Notes: generated by a model from the sequence alone, not told the origin. Positions 1 to 13,552 are shown, numbered from the stretch's first letter. The stretch is DNA of 64,000 nucleotides from Hyperoodon ampullatus (GCA_949752795.1 OX457058.1:156739353-156803352), one strand, 5' to 3'. Made by a program: numbers and translations.

Positions 1-2179
1 TTTTGCAACCATTATACTTTCCCTGGGATATGATCTGTTTCTTGATTCTTGCAGTGATGGATGATAGAGTGGGTCCTTCAGACATTTTGGTTAGTTTGTT
101 TGATGTATCTAAGTATGAAAAGTTCTGTCTTATATTATCAAGAGTTGGTGGTGCTTTCAGGACAGAAGAGCAGATTTTCTGGCTCCAAGGACATTTCACC
201 AGCCACTAAACCACCCTTTGCCATGACCTCCAAGGGAGGGCAATTGTTCAGTCTCATGCACTGTGGAATAATCTGTCCTCAGCACTGGAGGCTGAGCACA
301 GCCATGAATAAAAGACAAAACCAATTCTGCAATATAAATGACACATTCCATTAATACAAGTGGATCCAAATGAACTAATTTCATTCAATAGTACTTTTAC
401 ATTCTGTAGCTATATGGGCTTGGATACAAATTGTAATAGTCTGTCAGGAGAGTGGACCGCAGTGCATAATTACAAGTTCTTGTTCAGCCCTTCAGGAGCT
501 AATCAGAGCAAAGATGTGAATCTGTAATTTGCAAATGTGCAAAGACAGAGGTTACTATAGCACTAATGGCTCTGTGGATAACGTTCTTGCCACCAAATGA
601 TAGGACTGTGGGTGCAAATTCTACAAAATAATCTGGCCTCCCATTTAGTCATAGATCATGAGATCAAAACCTGTCCTGCTGGCATGCACCTGGGGCTTTC
701 TAAATTTAATGCCATTCAATAATATAAGATATCAGTATGCCAGTAAATTAATATTTATATTCCAAGGGATTGTACACAATTATAAAGTGATAAATAGAGC
801 AAACTAATGTATAAAAACACCACTCAAATATATATCACATCATGAAACCTGTTTCTGAACAACTTCATAGGACTGAACCAGGAAAGATTAAATAAGAGGT
901 TGATAGAAAGAAAAAAGCATAAAATACATATACTTCAAATACTTGTTCTCTTTCTCTAACAATTTCATCCAGTCACATCCTTGGGTGAGTGGAGAAACCA
1001 AGCAGCATTTTAGAATGGAGTAGTGGCTCAATTAAGCTTCTCTCTAAAAGATTTTAGAAATTCACTGTTCTATCAGTTCATGGCTGAAAGTAGAATGATT
1101 TCCGCTTGTCATTTTGCTCAACTTAGGACTGCAAAAATAACATTATTGCTTTCTGCTTCCCTCCTCCCATTATTATCTGATTGTGAGCTATAGTCGATAT
1201 CCCTCAGATAAAATAAGTACCCAGAACACCTCCATCAGTTTCTTTGGTAATTATAAGTCTTGAAGCCTAAACTTATTTCTTGTGTAGAGACAGATGCATT
1301 ATGTTGGAGATGCACTGAACATTCTGTTGGTATATCCACTTTGGTCAATTCTACTTGGAAATATTAAGAATCACTACCTGCATCACACCTTTCAAGTTGA
1401 ATAGTTTACCACAGGTGCTGAAGAGAGAACCATGGCTTACCTAGTGCAGTAATTGTAGGAGACTCAACCTAATAGAAGTTTCAGGTAACATGGGTCCTGC
1501 TGCTGCCTGCTGAAGATCAGAAGAGAGGTCTTATTTTGTAGGTAGATGTCAAATGATTGTTTCTCTTCAGAAAGTTTAGAAGGATTGATGCTGAAATTCG
1601 GCCTCTGTACACCAGTGCCTAATTGAATCTCAGAGACAGAGTTTTAGGTAAAGTAGAAGAAAATAGCTTTCTTGCTTTGCCAGGCCAAAGGAGCCATAGC
1701 GGGCTAATGCTCTCAAAACTGTGTGTCCCAACCCAGAGGATTTTGTGAGTTTCATTGTCAAGGGTCAGGGTTACTGATAAGGATCAGGGTGCATGCAGGG
1801 ACTGCATTCCTTCAGTCTAGAGATCATCTGGCATCAGGTGGTCGGATGATCTGTGGTTCTTGAAGTTACTGAACTGTGACCATCTCTCTGGAGCATCTTC
1901 CATTCAGTAGGGGTTTTAGTTGTGCAGAAGAGCTCAAAGCTATTATGTATATCCCTTGAGGAGGAACCAGGACCCTGCCCCAAGGCTGCACTATTGTTTC
2001 TTGACTGCTCCTTCCTTGTCTCTGTATCCCCTCCCTTCTCTGATTACCAGCTGTTTGAACCTGCCCTTTGGAACTCAGGGAAAGGGACACAGCAGGGCTT
2101 TTGTGTCCAGGAACCCCACAGGGTCCTGCTCAATTTCAGGACGCCTTTTCTTTTACTGATTCTGTGTAGGGGGTAATGT
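1..2179. other. No gene seen; unassigned AT-rich sequence
   Basis: I recognise no gene, RNA gene or clear transposon here. Open frames on both strands are under about 100 codons and resemble no protein family I know. The composition is ordinary for mammalian intergenic or intronic DNA. Weakly diverged ancient repeats could be hidden here and would need a profile search to reveal. Confidence 0.6.
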
Positions 2180-2375
2180 GTTGGAGTGCAAGAAACAGGC
2201 CCTTTTCAGTCATGTATTCACAGGTTTAAATCTTAGTTCTGCAGGTGACTCATTGTGGACTTTAGGGAGGTTTAACTCCGTCTTTGTTTTCTCATTCACA
2301 ATGAAAAAGAGATGATAACATCTAAGGCAGAACTCTCTGAGGATTGAGAGAGATAGATGCAAAACACCTGGCAAG
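2180..2375 (+). mobile_element. MIR SINE relic
   Basis: The stretch follows the core of the mammalian-wide interspersed repeat in sense orientation: a 'ggtttaaatcttagttctgc' block (cf. the MIR 'gggttcgaatcccggctctgcc'), then a degenerate copy of the 'gtgtgaccttgggcaagt' block, then a 'tttctcat..caatgaaaaagagatgataa' block. MIRs are tRNA-derived SINEs that were active before the placental radiation, so strong divergence is expected. The ends are approximate. Confidence 0.6.
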
Positions 2376-2389
2376 TATTGTCCTCTGTT

Positions 2390-2870
2390 ACAGGGAGGGC
2401 TCCCTGGGAACCAGACTTCTAGACTGAGTTGAGCATGCAGGACATTTATTGAGGAGTGTCCTTGAGATCAACAGCTGTGGAAGGGAGAGGCAAAAAGCTG
2501 GATAGAGTAAAGGGAGAAGATGAACTGCCACAGGCTCAATGGCAGCCTCAGCTGACTTCACATGGAGCTCTGGAGCCCTAATAGCCCTTTGGAATTGTCC
2601 CAAGTTGGGCTGAGAAGGCTAAACCTTTGTACCTCTCCAATAATTAGTGACTGCATTTGTGGGCTGTTCCAGGGGGTGACCTTGGGCAAGAAGGGTCACT
2701 GCAACTGAGGCTAACCTTGAAGTGGCTGACAGCTGGAGACCACTTGCTGACAGCATTCCCAGTAGGTGGGCCAACAAGGCTTTCATTGAAGGAAGATAGT
2801 GCTTCAGGGTGCCTACCTCGTCCCTGATAATAAGGGCTGGTTTCTCATGTGTGCATATCATTTAGACAAT
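2390..2870. other. Possible ancient LTR-type repeat
   Basis: The stretch from the 'acatttattgagg' block through the 'tgggctgttccagggggtgacc' block has the compositional look of an old mammalian LTR read in antisense, with an AATAAA-like signal in reverse complement near 2450. I cannot name the family with confidence. It may instead be unique sequence. Both strands show short open frames only. Confidence 0.25.
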
Positions 2871-2875
2871 CTGTC

Positions 2876-2970
2876 TTGTTTTCTCTCCCCCCTACCCTTC
2901 ATCTCCTCTTCCTCTCCATTCTCCTCTTCTTCTCCTTCTTCTTTGTCCTCTTCCTTTTCTTCTTTTGGAT
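2876..2970. repeat. Polypyrimidine (CTT/TCC-rich) low-complexity tract
   Basis: The plus strand is almost purely C and T for about 90 bases, made of irregular cct, ctt and tcc triplets. This is simple low-complexity sequence. The open frame that reads through it as a Ser-rich peptide is a by-product of the triplet composition. Confidence 0.8.
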
Positions 2971-3929
2971 TTGTTTGTTTTATTTTACAGAATTAAATCT
3001 CTATGTAAAGAGAATCTAACTTTTTCCCTTACAAAATACTTTGAAGTGTTCCAAATATGAAAAAAAAAAGAGTCTTTTCCCATTAATGGATAATGACACT
3101 TTGACAGAGAAGCAAGCAATTCTGCATTGATTCACTGGGAAAATTACGGCAGGATGTAGGTAACGTAGCCTTGTTTAGCCTTGCATAAAACATGTATGCC
3201 ATCTAAAGAGGCTGCTTCTTTCCCTTCTGGGGGGTTTGTGTGTTTAGATCAAGGGCGACAAACTCAAAACACATATTTGGGCAAAGGAAAGCTTGGCTGA
3301 GAGTAAAAGGAAGACCAACTGGGAAAGTGCCTTGTAGACTGTGACCTTTCAAGCTAAACTGCCTGCCCCCAGAGAAAGAGAGACTTATTTGAATTTATAG
3401 ACCTCTCAGAGCTCCAGTGAGTCAGGCCTCTGGCTCTTTTCCTCCAGGGCACTACAAAGCTTAAGTCTTTGTAGATCAATTAAGTCATTAGCGCTCCATC
3501 TAAATGAAAGTTGATTTCCATGAGGAGGCTGAGCCAGCTGGCCTGCCCCAAACAGCACAAAGGCAACAAGAGTACCAGAGTCAGAGCAAATGGCAATAAG
3601 CCGCGGTGGTCAGAGGGCCTCCAGCTTGTAGCCGAGTTCATGCTGCCTGTTTTCTAGGCGACCTCAATCATGGCCCTGGGCAGATTGAAAGCAGATGCTA
3701 AACTCAGGGGCTCTCCAGTCACATGAGAGTTTGTAAATATGATTTAAAAGTCCAATTGCCCCTGCCTGCTCCACTCACAGGAGGGATTAGAGAGCTGCAA
3801 GGTGTGAGAGACTGGACGAACAGGTGTGTTTTCATCTTGGGGAATGTTGCATTCTTACAAATCTCTCTTCTAGGTATCATAATGGGAGAGTTCTGGTTTT
3901 TAATTCAATTTGTTTCTTAAACTTTGGAA
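2971..3929. other. No gene seen; unassigned sequence
   Basis: No transposon or gene was recognised. The part from about 3420 to 3720 is less AT-rich than its surroundings and has no repeat signature, so it could hold conserved noncoding sequence, but nothing in the bases alone proves that. Confidence 0.5.
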
Positions 3930-4984
3930 TAGATAATAGCACAGTTAGAAAAGCAAAAAAGCAAAGAAAACAAAAACAATTAATGTTCCCTCCTATTTCT
4001 GCCCCTCATCTGCTCAAGAAACCAACCAATTACTGGTTTTGTGTGCTTCCAGAGGTTTCTTATACATATACATGCAAACAGAAGCATTTATTCTGATTGA
4101 GCTTCCTTCTAAACAAATAGTCACATACTGTATATATTATTCTGCATCTTGTTTTTCTCATCTAATGTATCTCAGCTGTCTTTCCATATCAGTACATTGA
4201 GAACTTTCTTGTCCTTTTTTTTTTTTTACAGCTACATCCTATTTCATTGCATGAACATATCACATGTATTTAACCATCTCTCTGCTGCTTGCTATAACAA
4301 ACAATATTGCAGTTAACCTTATATGTGCCTCATTTGTATGCGTGTTTGAGTATATCTGTAGGATACATTGTCAAAATAGAATTACTAGGTTAGGGGGTAT
4401 ATGCATTTGTAACTTCAGTAGATATTGCCAAAGTGCCCTTGATAAGCATTATATAAATTCACAGCCCACTCTCAGTGAAAAAAGTATTTCCCCACATCTT
4501 ACCAACAGAGTGTTCTTGTCAAACTTGGAAATTTGCCAATCTGGTATGTGAAAAAAGGCATTTCAGTGCCGTTTTGATTTTCTTTTTCCTATGAGTGAGG
4601 TTGTACATCTTTTTATTTGTTTAAGAGCTATTTGTAAAATTTTTTCTATGACTTGTTTATTGATGTATTTTGCCAACTTTTGTTACTGGTTTGCTGGTTT
4701 TCTTTTCTAATTAACTTCTGCTGGAGAGACTTATAACTCTTTCTTTGTGATATGGGTTGCCAATCTCTTCCTCATGCAGTTTTTTGTTTACCTTTTGATT
4801 TTGCTTATAGTTTTTCCCCTGAGCTTTTGATTTTCATAAGGTGGGATTATCAAACTTTTCATGTATGGTGTCTATATTTTGAATCTTAGAAAAGAGGCTT
4901 TTCAAATTCTAGGGTTGTAAAGTAATTCACCCATAATTTCTTTTGGCACTAGTATGTTTTTATTTCTTTATATGAAAATTTTAG

Positions 4985-5114
4985 GAAATTCCCTGGTGGT
5001 CCAGTGGTTAGGACTCTGCACTTTCACTTCCAAGGGCCCTGGTTCAGTCCCTGGTTGGGGAACTAAGATCCCACAAGCCGCGCAGCACAGCCAAAAAAAA
5101 AAAAAAAAAAAAAA
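4985..5114 (+). mobile_element. CHR-type tRNA-derived SINE (short form)
   Basis: It starts with 'aaattccctggtggtccagtggttaggactctgcactttc', the cetartiodactyl CHR SINE head. It continues through 'ggttcagtccctggttgggg' (box B region) and 'aagatcccacaagccgcgcagc', and ends in an A-tail of about 20 bases. CHR SINEs descend from a glutamate tRNA and are mobilised by LINE-1 machinery. The copy sits inside the antisense LINE-1 relic, so it is the younger of the two. Confidence 0.9.
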
Positions 5115-6353
5115 TTAAAAATATAGTATGTGGAATTTATCCCTGTATAAAGTGTGAAGTGTTGATCCAAATTTATATGTTTTTCCAGATGGCTACCCAG
5201 TTATCCCAATAACGTTATTTATGTATGCCATCATTTCCCATTTAAGCCACTTTTTTCATGTTCTAAGTTTCCAGATGTTTGGGAGGTCTATTTTTAGACA
5301 TTTTTCTGCTACGTTGGTCTGTCTATACACGTGCATTTTTAAATTGTTGAGCCTGTATAATTGATTTCAAAATCTAAGAGAGCCTGTCTCCCTCACTGCT
5401 CTTCCTTTCAGAGTTTTTCTGACTTTTCCCATTTATTTATTTTTTTATATATAAATTTTGAATCAACTTTTCTAGCTAAAGTATGTACATATATACATAT
5501 AGCACAAATAAAAATATGTTTTTATTGAGATGATGTTAATTTATAAATTGAAGAGAATTGTTACTTTTGTGGCCTTTATGAGTCTTTCTATTCAATTCAT
5601 GATATTTCTTTCCTTTAGCTAAAATTTTATTTTATACCCTTTATATAAATTTCACATTTTGTTGTTAGGTTAATTCCTAAAAGCCTTTTCTTCTTCGTAA
5701 CTAATTGTAGATGGGTCTTTTCTCTCATTACATCTACTAAAGAGCTGTTTGTATATATGAAGACCATGAATTAAGGCATACTCATTTTATACTCTGCCCC
5801 CTTAAAGAATCTTTTTGATGGTAGTCATTTTTCAGTCATTTCTTCTGAGAACTCCCTGTATTCAGTCACATGATCTGCAAATAATTTTATTGCTCTCATT
5901 CTAGTTTTTGTATTTCCACTGTCTTTTGTTTAATTACTTTGACTAATAGCCCAATACAATAACATAATAATGATATTGTGGGTTCCTTAGCTTTGTTTCT
6001 GACCTTAGTAAGAGTGATTCTGGTGTTTCCTTAATAATCATTAGGCTGGCTTTTGGAAACATACATCCCTATGGTTTTCTAACATTGAACCACCCAGTCC
6101 TTGAATTCTCAAATTAAGTCCCATTAGTCTTGAGTATTCTTTAAAACATGGGGCTGGATTCTTCTTGCTAATAGTTTTTTTTTTTTCCTTTTCAATGCCC
6201 TTGAGCAGTTTATTTAGCATTGGAATCCTCTATTCTTTAAAGGTGTGGAGTGATTTCTCTGTGAAATTTTTTGGACCTAGTGCTTTCTTTTTCCGAAAGG
6301 GGCTCAAGTGGTTGACAGCTTCCTCTATTTCATCTATGGAAATTGATGTGTTT

Positions 6354-6713
6354 GGCTTTTTTTAATACAAATTTATTTATTCATTTATTTCTGGCTGCTT
6401 TGGGTCTTCGTTGCTGCGCACGGGCCGTCTCTAGCTGCGGCAAGCAGGGGCCACTCTTTATCACGGTGCTCAGGCCTCTCATTGCGGTGGCCTCTCTTGT
6501 TGTGGAACACGGGCTCTAGGTGCGCAGGCTTCAGCAGTTGTGGCACGTGGGCTCAGTAGTTGCGGCTCAAGGGCTCTAGAGTGCAAGCTCAGTAGTTGTG
6601 GCCCACGGGCTTCGTTGCTCTGCGGCAAGGGGGATCTTCCCTGACCAGGGCTCGAACCTCTGTCCCCAGCATTGGCAGGCAGATTCCCAACCACTGAGCC
6701 ACCAGGGAAGCTC
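6354..6713 (-). mobile_element. CHR-type SINE, long form, with target-site duplication
   Basis: The plus strand runs from a reversed A-rich tail ('aatttatttattcatttatt') to 'ccactgagccaccagggaag', the reverse complement of the CHR SINE head. The element is bounded by a visible 13-bp direct repeat, aattgatgtgttt, at 6341-6353 and 6714-6726. This confirms a LINE-type target-primed insertion and fixes both ends. It lies inside the L1ME-like element. Confidence 0.95.
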
Positions 6714-8830
6714 AATTGATGTGTTTTGATTTTTTATCATTTTAGAATTAGCATTAGGCAATTACCTTTTTCTAGAATATTCTCTCAGTCTTCCCAAGTT
6801 TTCAAATGAATTTGCATAGTTAACCACAACTATTTTTCCTAACTCTCTGTGCTTATTTCCTACTAATTATTTTTTGACTTTTATGTATCTACAATTTTCT
6901 CCCTCTTTTTCATTATGTGATGACCTAAGGTTTTACCCTTTTATTTTTTTAAACATAAATTTTAGATATATTGATTTGATCACTTTTATGTTTTCTAACT
7001 TAGTATAAGTTATGTTTTTTAACCTTTATAAATTGGTCCTTTATGGTTTTCTTAAGTATATTTTGAGGGTTTTTTAAGTTTAGTGTCAAATATTGAATTG
7101 ATTTAATTTTATTCTTTCCTCTTATTGATATAAATATTTAAGGCTATAGATTTTCCTCTGAGCACTGCTTTTACTCTTGCCCGTAGATTATGATATGTAG
7201 TGCTTTTATGTTGTTTTTCTAGGCAACCTATAAATTTGGTTTGTATGTCATTTGTCTCAAGAGTTAAATGACAGTTTTAAATTTTAAAAAGAATTAGCTT
7301 CTTTTCTTGATTTTGTTGTTAATATTTAGTTATTTCACTGTGATCAGAATATGCAGACTATGCTATTTTTTTTCTTTCTTGAAAAGGAAAAACGACATTT
7401 TCTTTTTTGATCATATATGGTCATGTTTGTGATTGTCACATGGATTCTTGAAAAGAAAGGATATTCTTTATGTTCAAGGCATAAAGCTTGAAATGCATTA
7501 CTTAATATACCTTCTAATTATGTCCTCATTTTTTATTCATCTGTCATTGAATAAGCAGGGTGGCCTGTGGTGTCCTATTGCAGATTCTTTGCTGAATATT
7601 TTTGCTGGTGACTCTTAACTTTTCTGTTTTCTAAATGTTATGATTATGTCATTTAGTTCACAAATGGTTGTAATTCTGATGTCCTCCTTGTGAATTGCAT
7701 CTTTTAACATTTTAAAATGTACTGTCTCTTATCAATTGACGTTTTGGGGGGGTTTTATCCTGAATTTTACTTTCTCTAATTTTCAGATTCCTATCACTGA
7801 TTTATTTTTGTTTGCTTTCTCCTGACATACCTTGATCCATCATTTTGTCTTTAATCTTTTAAAATTAGTTACTTTTTAAAGCAAGTCTCTTGATCACAGC
7901 ATAGAGTTGGTTCTGCTTTGTGATTTAATGTGAAAGCTTTATCTTATAATAGATAAGTTAAGCAAATTACATCTAATAATGTGACTGATATATTTGGTCC
8001 TGGTCTTCTCATGTTATTTCTCTTTTTCTTATAGATCTGTTTGTTTGTTTGCTTGTTTTTAATGTGCTCTGTCATGTGTATGTGTGTGTGTGTGTTTGCT
8101 ATTTAAAGGTGGTTTGTATTTTCTCCCTGGAGGTCATTTTTAGCACTATAGAATTATATAAAATGTTTAGTGCTCTATATTTTTAAACCAGATCTTCTCA
8201 TCCCGTATACCATAGCTCAGGGCAGTTGGAAGGCCTCTGGCCATGAGTAGTCTTATCTGCTTACCTCAGTCCCTGAAAACATATAATTTTCTCTTAGAGT
8301 CATCTTTGAAAAATATTGGGAAATATCACTTTAATGAATATGTATTAGGTCCTTACTATGTGCAGTGGATCATAATCTTTCTTAGTGTTTAATATGGAAG
8401 AAAATGTGCATATATTTCCATTAATTGAGTTGACACCTTAATATGTTATCCTTTGACTCCTGGCAATCAGAGAATTTGTTCTATTTCCTATCTTCTTTCC
8501 CCACCTAACTATTTTAGTTATATTGTTTCTGCATAGTCAGGGCATATTTCATTTTCATTCTGGTTCATCACATTTCTCCATTAGATTAGATATAGTCCTT
8601 CTTCCGGGACTGTAGTCTGTGCTCCCCTCCAGTCTCTTTGTCAGTTTCTCCAGTCATGTCTTGTTTGACTCAAGTTGTTCCTAGTGGTTTCCTCAAGATC
8701 CACAGTGTTCTTACATGTTAAATACTGTTTGTCCATAGACTTTATACTTGAGTATAATTTGGCTGGGGATAAAATGTTGACTTATACTTTCTTTTTATTG
8801 TGAGGATCTTTCTGAAAACTGACTAATAAA

Positions 8831-9190
8831 ATCCTGGTGAGTCAGAGTAGCTTTCCTTGAAGAGGCATTGTTTATGTTCAACCTTTTATAAATGGTTGTT
8901 AGGAAAATATAGACAGAGGAAATGGTTCTAGGCAGAAGCATTGCAGGTGTAAAAGAGTATGGAGTGTCTATGGAATAAGCAGTTGTTCAGTATAACTATA
9001 ATGTAGAGGAAAAGAAGTAGATCTAAGTTGACAATGGAGAATTAGGGGGAGATAGATTGTAAAGGACTTGCTATACCAGGGCATCTGGACTTCTTCCAGG
9101 AGGACAAAGTAAAGCCACTCATAGCTGTGAATGAGGAGAGAAACATGGTTAGAATTGCTTATTTTAAAGGAAGGATGAAGAGGTGTCCAT
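8831..9190 (-). mobile_element. L2 LINE 3' end relic
   Basis: In reverse complement this resembles the L2 3' region. The plus strand carries 'ggcagaagcattgcaggtgt', 'agattgtaaaggacttgcta' and 'ctggacttcttccagg', which parallel the antisense L2 blocks for the end of ORF2 and the start of the 3' UTR. L2 died out before placental mammals diversified. The boundaries are soft. Confidence 0.55.
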
Positions 9191-12100
9191 GAGCTTCCCT
9201 TTCAGGCAGCCTGTGAGTCTTAACTTGTGTTCTCATAGTGCAGACCCAGAAATTCCATCTTTCACAAATGAGTCATATTTGTGGCTTTCCTCATTGCTCC
9301 TGCCAGCCTCACTAGCAGCCTGGTAACTTTTGTATATGAAAGTAAATAGTCTATATGATAATGATGGAATTTCTCTCATGCTAGGGCTATGTTTCTAACT
9401 ACCTTCCTATAGCATGAAATAGCAAGAATTAAGGATGTCTCAGTGATCCTTTTTAGAGATAAAAGGATAGTCATTCTTCTGTAGAAGAGAAAAAGGCATT
9501 ACAATTCTTGGCTATATATTTCTGTACCTCCGTAATCTGTGAACTCTCTTTCCTCCAAAAATGTCATGGAAACCTTCATAAATCTAGCCAATATTCACTA
9601 TAGTTCTAAAACATGTTCTTCTCCAGGTGCTCCATGGGGAGCTTTCTGCTATCTCACTAGTTTCCAGACTACTTCTTGCAGACCTGCAATAGTTCACTCA
9701 CGCTAAAGCTGCTAGAGTTTGCTAGTTTTAGCTAGAGCACATTTTTTATCAAACGTTATTTTAAAATTACGATGTCAAATGCACTTGTTGCCATTCTATC
9801 TTCAGTCAACTGTATGCTAAATATGTTCTCTTTATAGGCAAATTTATATGGTATCATAGAAACAGTGACTATCAGACAACCAAGTCTATTTTCAGTGTTT
9901 GCTTGCTTTCTTCCTTGCCGGGTTGTTTTCTTTCCTTTCTATCTGAATAGCATTATTGGCCACTTCTAAAGGAAAGTGGATTGTGGGATTTCCATTGAAG
10001 ACTGGAGATAGAAAACAAAACCATGTTCACTGTAAGAACTTGCTTTACCCACATTCATTAAACTATGCAATTAAACAGTGTTTTTTGCAGACCTCTTCCA
10101 TCTTCTTAATGCAATTTTCAGGTAGCCACATGGTCTTAATCCCCTCAATACAGCTATTCTCAGTGAGTACAAAATAAAATATATTGCAGACTAGTAGTCA
10201 AGAATTTCTTCATTCTCGTGTTGAGAGCCGTTACCTAAAGGAGCAAGGCTTTAAAAGGCTCTCAGCTTGACTCTTGCCATGTCTGCACACAAAATAGATA
10301 AGGGAGGCTTTGTTTCCGAAGATGTTAATTGATTGTGTCCACCATGCTGTCTAACAAGCCAATTCCCTAAAAATATCCTGATGGAAGAAAAAAAAATCTG
10401 TTCCAATTACCGTATAAGTAAAATACCTCCCTTCCACTTCTATTAAAGGAAAAATGGCACTCACTGCTTAGAACTTTTGGGATTGACAGCTGATGCTACA
10501 CACGCCCAGCCCTGCTATCAGTTGACATTTTGGGAATTTCCTTATTGTTTCCAAAATTTAAAAGAGAGAGAGAGAGGTTATAGAACCATTGAAATTCAAA
10601 GCCCTAGCATTGGTAAATTACTTTAACCTGATTTAGGTAATGAAGGGGAGAGGCAGAGTTGGGGTTTAGGCACTAACAGGGGCTGGGTACGTTTGCAAAT
10701 TACAGGAATCTATTTTAGACCCAAACCAGGTTAATAGCTAGATTACTATGTCATTTCCCAGAATCTCACTATCCCTTTCTTTCATCTTTTTGTGAAGTGG
10801 AGGAATCTTCCACCATATGGTGCTATTCTTTGAACTCAAGTGCTGCAGTCACATCTGTGTTTCATCAAGTTTCAAGGGGGCTGGTTGCTATGGGAGCTTC
10901 TCTTTTTTTCTGGCATTGCTGATACTGGGACTGGATAGATGCCCGAACTGCTTTGCTGCATATCTAAGTAATTGGTAATGAGAATGTCCTTGTCAAAACT
11001 ATCTTGCAGATGAGAGTTCAGGTCTTGCCTGTGTTGCCTAAGTCCCTCAGCAAACAAAGACCAAGATCTAAGAAGGATTACAGAGCATGATATTTCCTGT
11101 GGATCTTGGCAGCAGACACACTTTGTGTTTGTAATGGAAGAAGTAAGTGGAGGGCAGGAGGTCAACCTCATCTTAGTTGTCTTTTCCTCTAAATTTCTAA
11201 GATAAGTAGTAAAAACCACACAGCCTTTGCCTCCTGCAAATAAACACGTCGTACGCTAGTAACCAGAGGTCAAAGCAGAAAACTTTGTGAGTTTGCCCCT
11301 CTAGGTAAGAGGCAAATACCTTGAGGCATAAAAGCTCCATTTTGCACTTTCATCATGTATTCCCCACTACCTAAAACAGTTCTGGACAATGAATATGTTA
11401 ATTGATGATAGAAGAATCAAAGATCACATTTATGATGATAACCAACAAAAAAATAATTCTGATGAGAATATTGTCAAAATAAATTCTACCGTAAACAGGC
11501 CTTCTGGATATCACCTTGAGGGTTTCCAGGAGATCTTTTAACTTAACTGCAAACTCTATTAATGTTGGCAGCCATAAAATAAATGCAGCCATAACCATGT
11601 CCCAGAAATGAATCCGTCAACTCAGACGAAAATATACCCTTTCCATATCACTACAGGGCTCTTCCAGGTCAGCTTTTAAGTGTTCTCGTTACAGGGCGTG
11701 ATGCTCTTTTTTCTTTTAGCATTGTGCCTTGATTTGTAAAGTAGGGAGAAGGAGCAGTGTGGACTGCTAGATTCCCATCAGAAACATTACATTTTATTGC
11801 CTTAAATCTCTCTCTTATGCTTATTATAAGTGTTTTAAGTCAGCACAGTGCTGGGAAAATGTACTGGGTTGACAGACTGAACATGGGGTATTATTATCAT
11901 CTTGGGCAGGCTTACTAGGAAATTTCTACCTTTACATTGAGCAGTTTGCTCAAAAGGAAGTTCTGGATGATGCAAAATTGGAAAAGCAGTTAAATTAAAC
12001 ATATGAACGGATGAGAAAGAAGCAGAATGTCTGGATACTGTGAGCAAGAGGAAATAACAAAGGAAATAGCTTGCAGAAGTTTCTCTTACCTAAGCTTGAG

Positions 12101-12419
12101 TCACACCTCTGAAGTTGGAAGTTACTTTTGCTCCCTACAATAAATAAAGAAATTAATTAATTCATTAATTAATTTTAAAAAGGGTCTTTACTGGGAAAAA
12201 AAAAAAAGAAAAAACAAAAGACATTATTAGGCCTATTGGTCCCTAAGGTCTATTAATCCAGTTCACGATAAAAAAAAATTGAATTCATCAAATTGTACAC
12301 TTTTTGTCCTACTGGAACTATTCTTAGCTAGCCCTAAGGAGTTTGCTCCTGGTCATGTTTTCATTAGAAATGTTTAAGGGAATATCATTTCAATGGTGAA
12401 TTTACTTATTCCTCCAGTT
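9191..12419. other. No gene seen; mostly unassigned sequence
   Basis: No coding gene or RNA gene was recognised. Open frames on both strands (the longest about 115 codons, minus strand near 10872-11219) lack any domain I know, and nothing around them looks like a promoter or splice site pair. A small (GA)n run lies near 10564-10577. An (ATTA)-type AT-rich run lies near 12143-12178. Confidence 0.55.
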
Positions 12420-12960
12420 CAACCGACACTAGGCACTTAATGTACATAGGAATAGATCCAACTGTCCTAGAGTTTAGAATCTAATGAGGAAGAGAGATAA
12501 TAAATAAGGAAATAAATGTATGGAACAGTGTACAGCAAGGAATGCTGGGAAAGAAACAAACATGATAGATACTTATTGAATTCTAAATGCAAACACTCTA
12601 TCTGCTAGGTATGTGGGGCACAACATACAGAAGAAAAGCCTACATGTGGGAAGGTTAATTCAAAATCAATCAACAGTTTAAAACAGCAAAATAAATACTA
12701 GAAATGTCACAGGGAAGTACACAGTTAATTATTTAACAAGTAGTAATAAGAATAAGAATAACTACTTCAGGATTTGAGGGAGGAAACTGCTTCTGGTTGA
12801 GGATGGTGGTTAGAGAAGTCTTTCAAGATTTCATAAAGATGAAGAGATTGTGACTGGAAAGTGGTCTTTCTAGTGGAAGGAATGACATGGGAAAAACACT
12901 GGGGGCAGGAAGGCTCAAAGATATTAAGCTGTTGTGAACAAATATGTAGGAAAAGTAAAT
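12420..12960 (-). mobile_element. Possible L2 LINE relic, antisense
   Basis: Degenerate blocks such as 'actaggcacttaatgtacat', 'aatctaatgaggaagagaga' and 'gagaagtctttcaagatttc' follow the order seen in antisense L2 3' regions (size-of-element decay, then 'ggaaggcctccctgagga'-like). Divergence is high and the assignment is tentative. Confidence 0.4.
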
Positions 12961-13552
12961 GATACCGTTATGAAGGCAGGTTAAAAGATTTCAGATTTTT
13001 TTTTTTTGGCCTATCATATTAAAAGAATCAAAAATGCTGGTAGCAGTAGTAGTAATAATGATGGTAGTTGTAGTAATAGTAAAAGATAAAACACATCATT
13101 GGCAACAATCCGTATTTCCATATGTTGCTGCTAGGGTTAGAAATAGTTACAGTTTCCCTGATAGGAAATTTGGAAAAACATATCAAAAGTTTTTAAACTA
13201 TTTGTGAATTTAACCAAATAATTCTACTTTGGGGTATTTATCCAAAAGAAATAATCATGCAAATGAAGATTTAGTTAGAGGGATGCATATTATAGTTTCT
13301 CATGAACATTCTTAATTTGAAAAGAATTGATGAGCATAGATATCTCTCATGGCTGACTTGATAATGGCGGTTATTCTCATCATCTCCTTGTATGAGAGAT
13401 ATAGAGTGGTGAGATTAAACTTTCTGGTATGATAAATACACATCATGCACGTCAATATAATATTTTAGAAAAAATATTTAATAATGTTTTAGGCTAACAT
13501 TTAATTACATTGACCGATGTTCATAAAATATGGAACAAAAAGTAAAGCAAGG

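Larger units (their letters stand above)
3930..8830 (-). mobile_element. Ancient LINE-1 (L1ME-like), ORF2-bearing relic
   Basis: Read on the minus strand this is a decayed LINE-1. Starting from its 3' side, the plus strand shows the antisense 3' UTR block ('gcatcttgtttttctc', 'ctttccatatcagtacatt'), then antisense ORF2 C-terminal landmarks ('gttaccctttgattttgctta'-like), reverse-transcriptase landmarks (around 5865, 'catgatctgcaaataat', and 6250-6290), and endonuclease-side landmarks around 7150-7350 and 7850-8050. An ORF1/5'-side block occurs near 8760 ('ggctggggataaaatg'). The reading frame is destroyed throughout. Two CHR SINEs interrupt it. The great divergence marks an insertion older than the SINEs. 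Subfamily assignment is from memory of consensus sequences. Confidence 0.75.

Noticed and set aside
10872..11219. Minus-strand open frame of 115 codons
   Set aside because: No recognised domain and no splice or promoter context; length is plausible by chance in this much DNA.
12143..12215. A-rich run as the tail of a processed pseudogene
   Set aside because: No coding-like sequence upstream on either strand and no flanking direct repeat.
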